Source of the DNA: Bacillota bacterium
GTDB lineage: Bacteria; Bacillota; Clostridia; Peptostreptococcales; Anaerovoracaceae
NCBI GenBank assembly: GCA_017515765.1
Contig: JAFWFF010000191.1
Location: forward strand, 1 to 7,080
Length of the DNA stretch: 7,080 bases
Reading direction: 5' to 3'
The notes below the pieces were generated by a model, which was given only the letters and a program-made list of their open reading frames with translations, did not search any database and was not told the origin of the DNA. The first letter of the stretch is position 1. Each line of letters opens with the position of its first letter. A program made the translations under genes and the position numbers. Shown here in pieces: positions 5,458 to 7,080 of the stretch.

Positions 5458-6429
5458 GTGAAGTTCATCGACATAGTACCGGTTTTGATATGCGGCTTCG
5501 CATTGGATCTGCTGCTTGGGGATCCGGAGGCGATACCGCACCCTGTAGTCCTGATCGGGAAGCTGATCAGGCGGACCGAGCGCGCCGTCCGGCCCAGGTT
5601 CGCTGCGGACAAGAAAGGAGAGCGGGCCGCGGGGGCCCTGTTCGCCGTGATAGTCGCTGCGGTCTGCTTTATAGTCCCCGCAGCGGTGCTGGCGCTCTGC
5701 GGCATGGTGAACAAATGGCTCAGATTCGCCATCGAAGTCTTCTGGTGCTGGCAGATCTTCGCTGCAAGGACGCTCGCCAGAGAGGCGCGCATGGTCAGGG
5801 AAAAAGTGGATTTCGGAGACCTCTCCGCGGCAAGGACGCAGATCGCTCGCATAGTCGGGCGCGACACGAGCGGGCTCTCCATGACGGAGATCATCAAAGC
5901 CTGCATCGAGACCGTGGCGGAGAGCGCGTCAGACGGAGTTATCGCCCCGATGTTCTTCATGGCCATAGGCGGAGTGCCGCTCGGCTTTCTGTATAAGGCG
6001 ATCAATACCATGGATTCCATGGTAGGATATAAGAACGATGAGTACAGATATTTCGGGACGGCTGCCGCGAGGCTCGACGACGCTGCGAACTTCATACCCG
6101 CGAGGCTGACCGCGCTCCTCATGATAGCGGCGGCGCCTTTGATCGGGCTAAACGGGAAGCGGGCGATGGCGATGTGGAAGCGCGACAGGCTGAAGCACCT
6201 CTCACCGAACAGCGGGAATCCAGAGTCCGCGTGCGCCGGAGCGCTTGGGGTGCAGCTCGGAGGCGACGCGACGTATTTCGGAAAACTGTATAAGAAAAGC
6301 ACGCTCGGGGATCCTGACCGCGAGGTCTGCCTGGGCGATATAGATAAGGCTGTAAAACTGATGTACGCTGCGTCCCTGGCATCGCTTATCCTGATGGCGG
6401 CATTTAGGGCGCTTTCGTTTGCGCTTTGA
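5458..6429 (+). CDS. cbiB: Adenosylcobinamide-phosphate synthase CbiB (integral membrane)
   Basis: CbiB joins (R)-1-amino-2-propanol phosphate, the product of CobD, to adenosylcobyric acid, the product of CobQ, making adenosylcobinamide phosphate at the membrane. The product has 323 residues, close to the usual 320. Visible family motifs are LLLGDPEAIPHPV (18-30), TSGLSMTEIIKACIETVAES (137-156), ASDGVIAP (157-164), NTMDSMVGYK (183-192), LDDAANFIPAR (206-216) and LSPNSGNPESACAGALGVQL (248-267). Hydrophobic segments lie at about 5-20, 58-82, 160-178, 217-231 and 299-319, fitting a multi-pass protein. I chose GTG 5458 because the conserved N-terminus begins there and a GAGG-containing purine stretch lies 7-10 bases upstream. 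The frame is open back to 5221, but that part overlaps the divergent regulatory region and has no family resemblance. The stop is TGA. The ATG of cbiC lies 20 bases downstream, indicating an operon. Confidence 0.95.
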   Translation: MKFIDIVPVLICGFALDLLLGDPEAIPHPVVLIGKLIRRTERAVRPRFAADKKGERAAGALFAVIVAAVCFIVPAAVLALCGMVNKWLRFAIEVFWCWQIFAARTLAREARMVREKVDFGDLSAARTQIARIVGRDTSGLSMTEIIKACIETVAESASDGVIAPMFFMAIGGVPLGFLYKAINTMDSMVGYKNDEYRYFGTAAARLDDAANFIPARLTALLMIAAAPLIGLNGKRAMAMWKRDRLKHLSPNSGNPESACAGALGVQLGGDATYFGKLYKKSTLGDPDREVCLGDIDKAVKLMYAASLASLILMAAFRALSFAL

Positions 6430-6449
6430 TCGGAGAAAAGGAGAGAGAT

Positions 6450-7080
6450 ATGGAATTTGAATTCGTCCGCCCGTCGGAGATCGAGAAGAGAAGCTTTGAG
6501 ATCATAACAAAGGAGCTCGCGGAAAAAGGGCTTGAGATAGACGAGAGGTACGCGCACATCATCAAGCGCTGCATCCACACTTCCGCGGATTTCGACTACG
6601 CTGAGACCATGTATTTCTCCGACGGCGCCGTGGAAGCGATATCCGGGGCAATCAGGAGCGGCTGCTATATAGTGACGGATACGAATATGGCGAAGGCGGG
6701 CATCAACAAAAGGCTCCTGGAAGAATGGGGGACCGAGGTCTGCTGCTTCATAACTGACAAGGACGTGGTCGCGAACTCGATCGGCCACAGCGGGACACGC
6801 GCTTCTTTCGCCATGGAGAAGGCCGCGGATCTCGACAGGCCGGTGGTGTTCGCAGTTGGAAACGCCCCGACAGCGCTCAAGGCGATAGTCGATCTGAAGG
6901 AGTGGCGCGGCTTCGAACCTGTCGGCGTGGTCGGCGTTCCTGTGGGATTCGTGAACGTCGAGGCGAGCAAAGAACTCCTGATCGAGTCGGGCATCCCCTG
7001 CATAGTGAACCGGGGCAGGAAGGGCGGCAGCAATATCGCTGCCTGCATAATAAACGCGATACAGTACGCGATCCGCGACG
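6450..7080 (+). CDS. cbiC: Precorrin-8X / cobalt-precorrin-8 methylmutase CbiC (3' end cut by window edge)
   Basis: CbiC moves a methyl group from C11 to C12 of cobalt-precorrin-8, giving cobyrinic acid. From the ATG at 6450, 210 codons are visible and the frame is still open at the edge; the family is about 210 residues, so little is missing. The N-terminus has VRPSEIEKRSFEII (6-19). Catalytic His43 lies in KRCIHTSADFDYAE (39-52), numbered as in CobH of Pseudomonas denitrificans. Further motifs are TDTNMAKAGI (77-86), VGNAPTAL (136-143), VGVPVGFVNVEASKE (159-173) and RGRKGGSNIAA (189-199). A good Shine-Dalgarno (AAGGAG, 6438-6443) precedes the start by 6 bases. It is cotranscribed with cbiB. 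It is separated from cbiD, which lies in the divergent leftward operon, so the ring-contraction and methylation genes are split between two transcripts here. Confidence 0.95.
   Translation, partial: MEFEFVRPSEIEKRSFEIITKELAEKGLEIDERYAHIIKRCIHTSADFDYAETMYFSDGAVEAISGAIRSGCYIVTDTNMAKAGINKRLLEEWGTEVCCFITDKDVVANSIGHSGTRASFAMEKAADLDRPVVFAVGNAPTALKAIVDLKEWRGFEPVGVVGVPVGFVNVEASKELLIESGIPCIVNRGRKGGSNIAACIINAIQYAIRD

Noticed and set aside
5250..6788. A 512-codon open frame on the minus strand opposite cbiB and cbiC
   Set aside because: It is antisense to two clear genes, reads as a Ser/Ala/Arg-rich product with no recognisable motif, and runs into the divergent regulatory region. Long antisense frames are expected from biased codon use in GC-rich genes.

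Overview
The window is a vitamin B12 (cobalamin) biosynthesis locus from a GC-rich anaerobic bacterium, most likely a Firmicute of the Clostridia. Three things support this. The gene set is that of the anaerobic, cobalt-early pathway: a CbiK-type chelatase, CbiD and CbiC. Two proteins carry classic bacterial lipoprotein signal peptides with charged linkers of the kind common in Gram-positive bacteria. A canonical bacterial cobalamin riboswitch is present. Species-level assignment is not possible from the sequence alone.

Layout. Two gene groups diverge from a non-coding region at about 4877-5457. Leftward (minus strand), in transcription order: a cobalamin riboswitch (about 5028-5213) with a downstream intrinsic terminator (4901-4954); a lipoprotein-anchored sirohydrochlorin cobaltochelatase (cbiK, 3869-4876); a lipoprotein of unknown function with two similar domains of about 100 residues (2861-3781); cobyric acid synthase (cobQ/cbiP, 1205-2719); threonine-phosphate decarboxylase (cobD, 127-1212); and the first 36 codons of cbiD (109-1, running off the edge). 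Rightward (plus strand): adenosylcobinamide-phosphate synthase (cbiB, 5458-6429) and precorrin-8X methylmutase (cbiC, from 6450, running off the edge).

How they work together. CbiK inserts cobalt into sirohydrochlorin (factor II). CbiD and CbiC act in corrin-ring synthesis. CobQ amidates the ring side chains to cobyric acid. CobD makes aminopropanol phosphate, and CbiB attaches it. The riboswitch would shut off the leftward operon when B12 is plentiful. The rightward pair has no riboswitch visible between its probable promoter and its start codon.

The most striking observations are: (1) cobD carries an in-frame amber codon (TAG, 583-585) at exactly the codon for the PLP-binding catalytic lysine, with the reading frame otherwise intact on both sides; (2) the cobaltochelatase is an exported lipoprotein, followed in the same operon by an undescribed tandem-domain lipoprotein that has a near-matching signal peptide and linker. 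Together these two may form a cell-surface metal or tetrapyrrole handling module.
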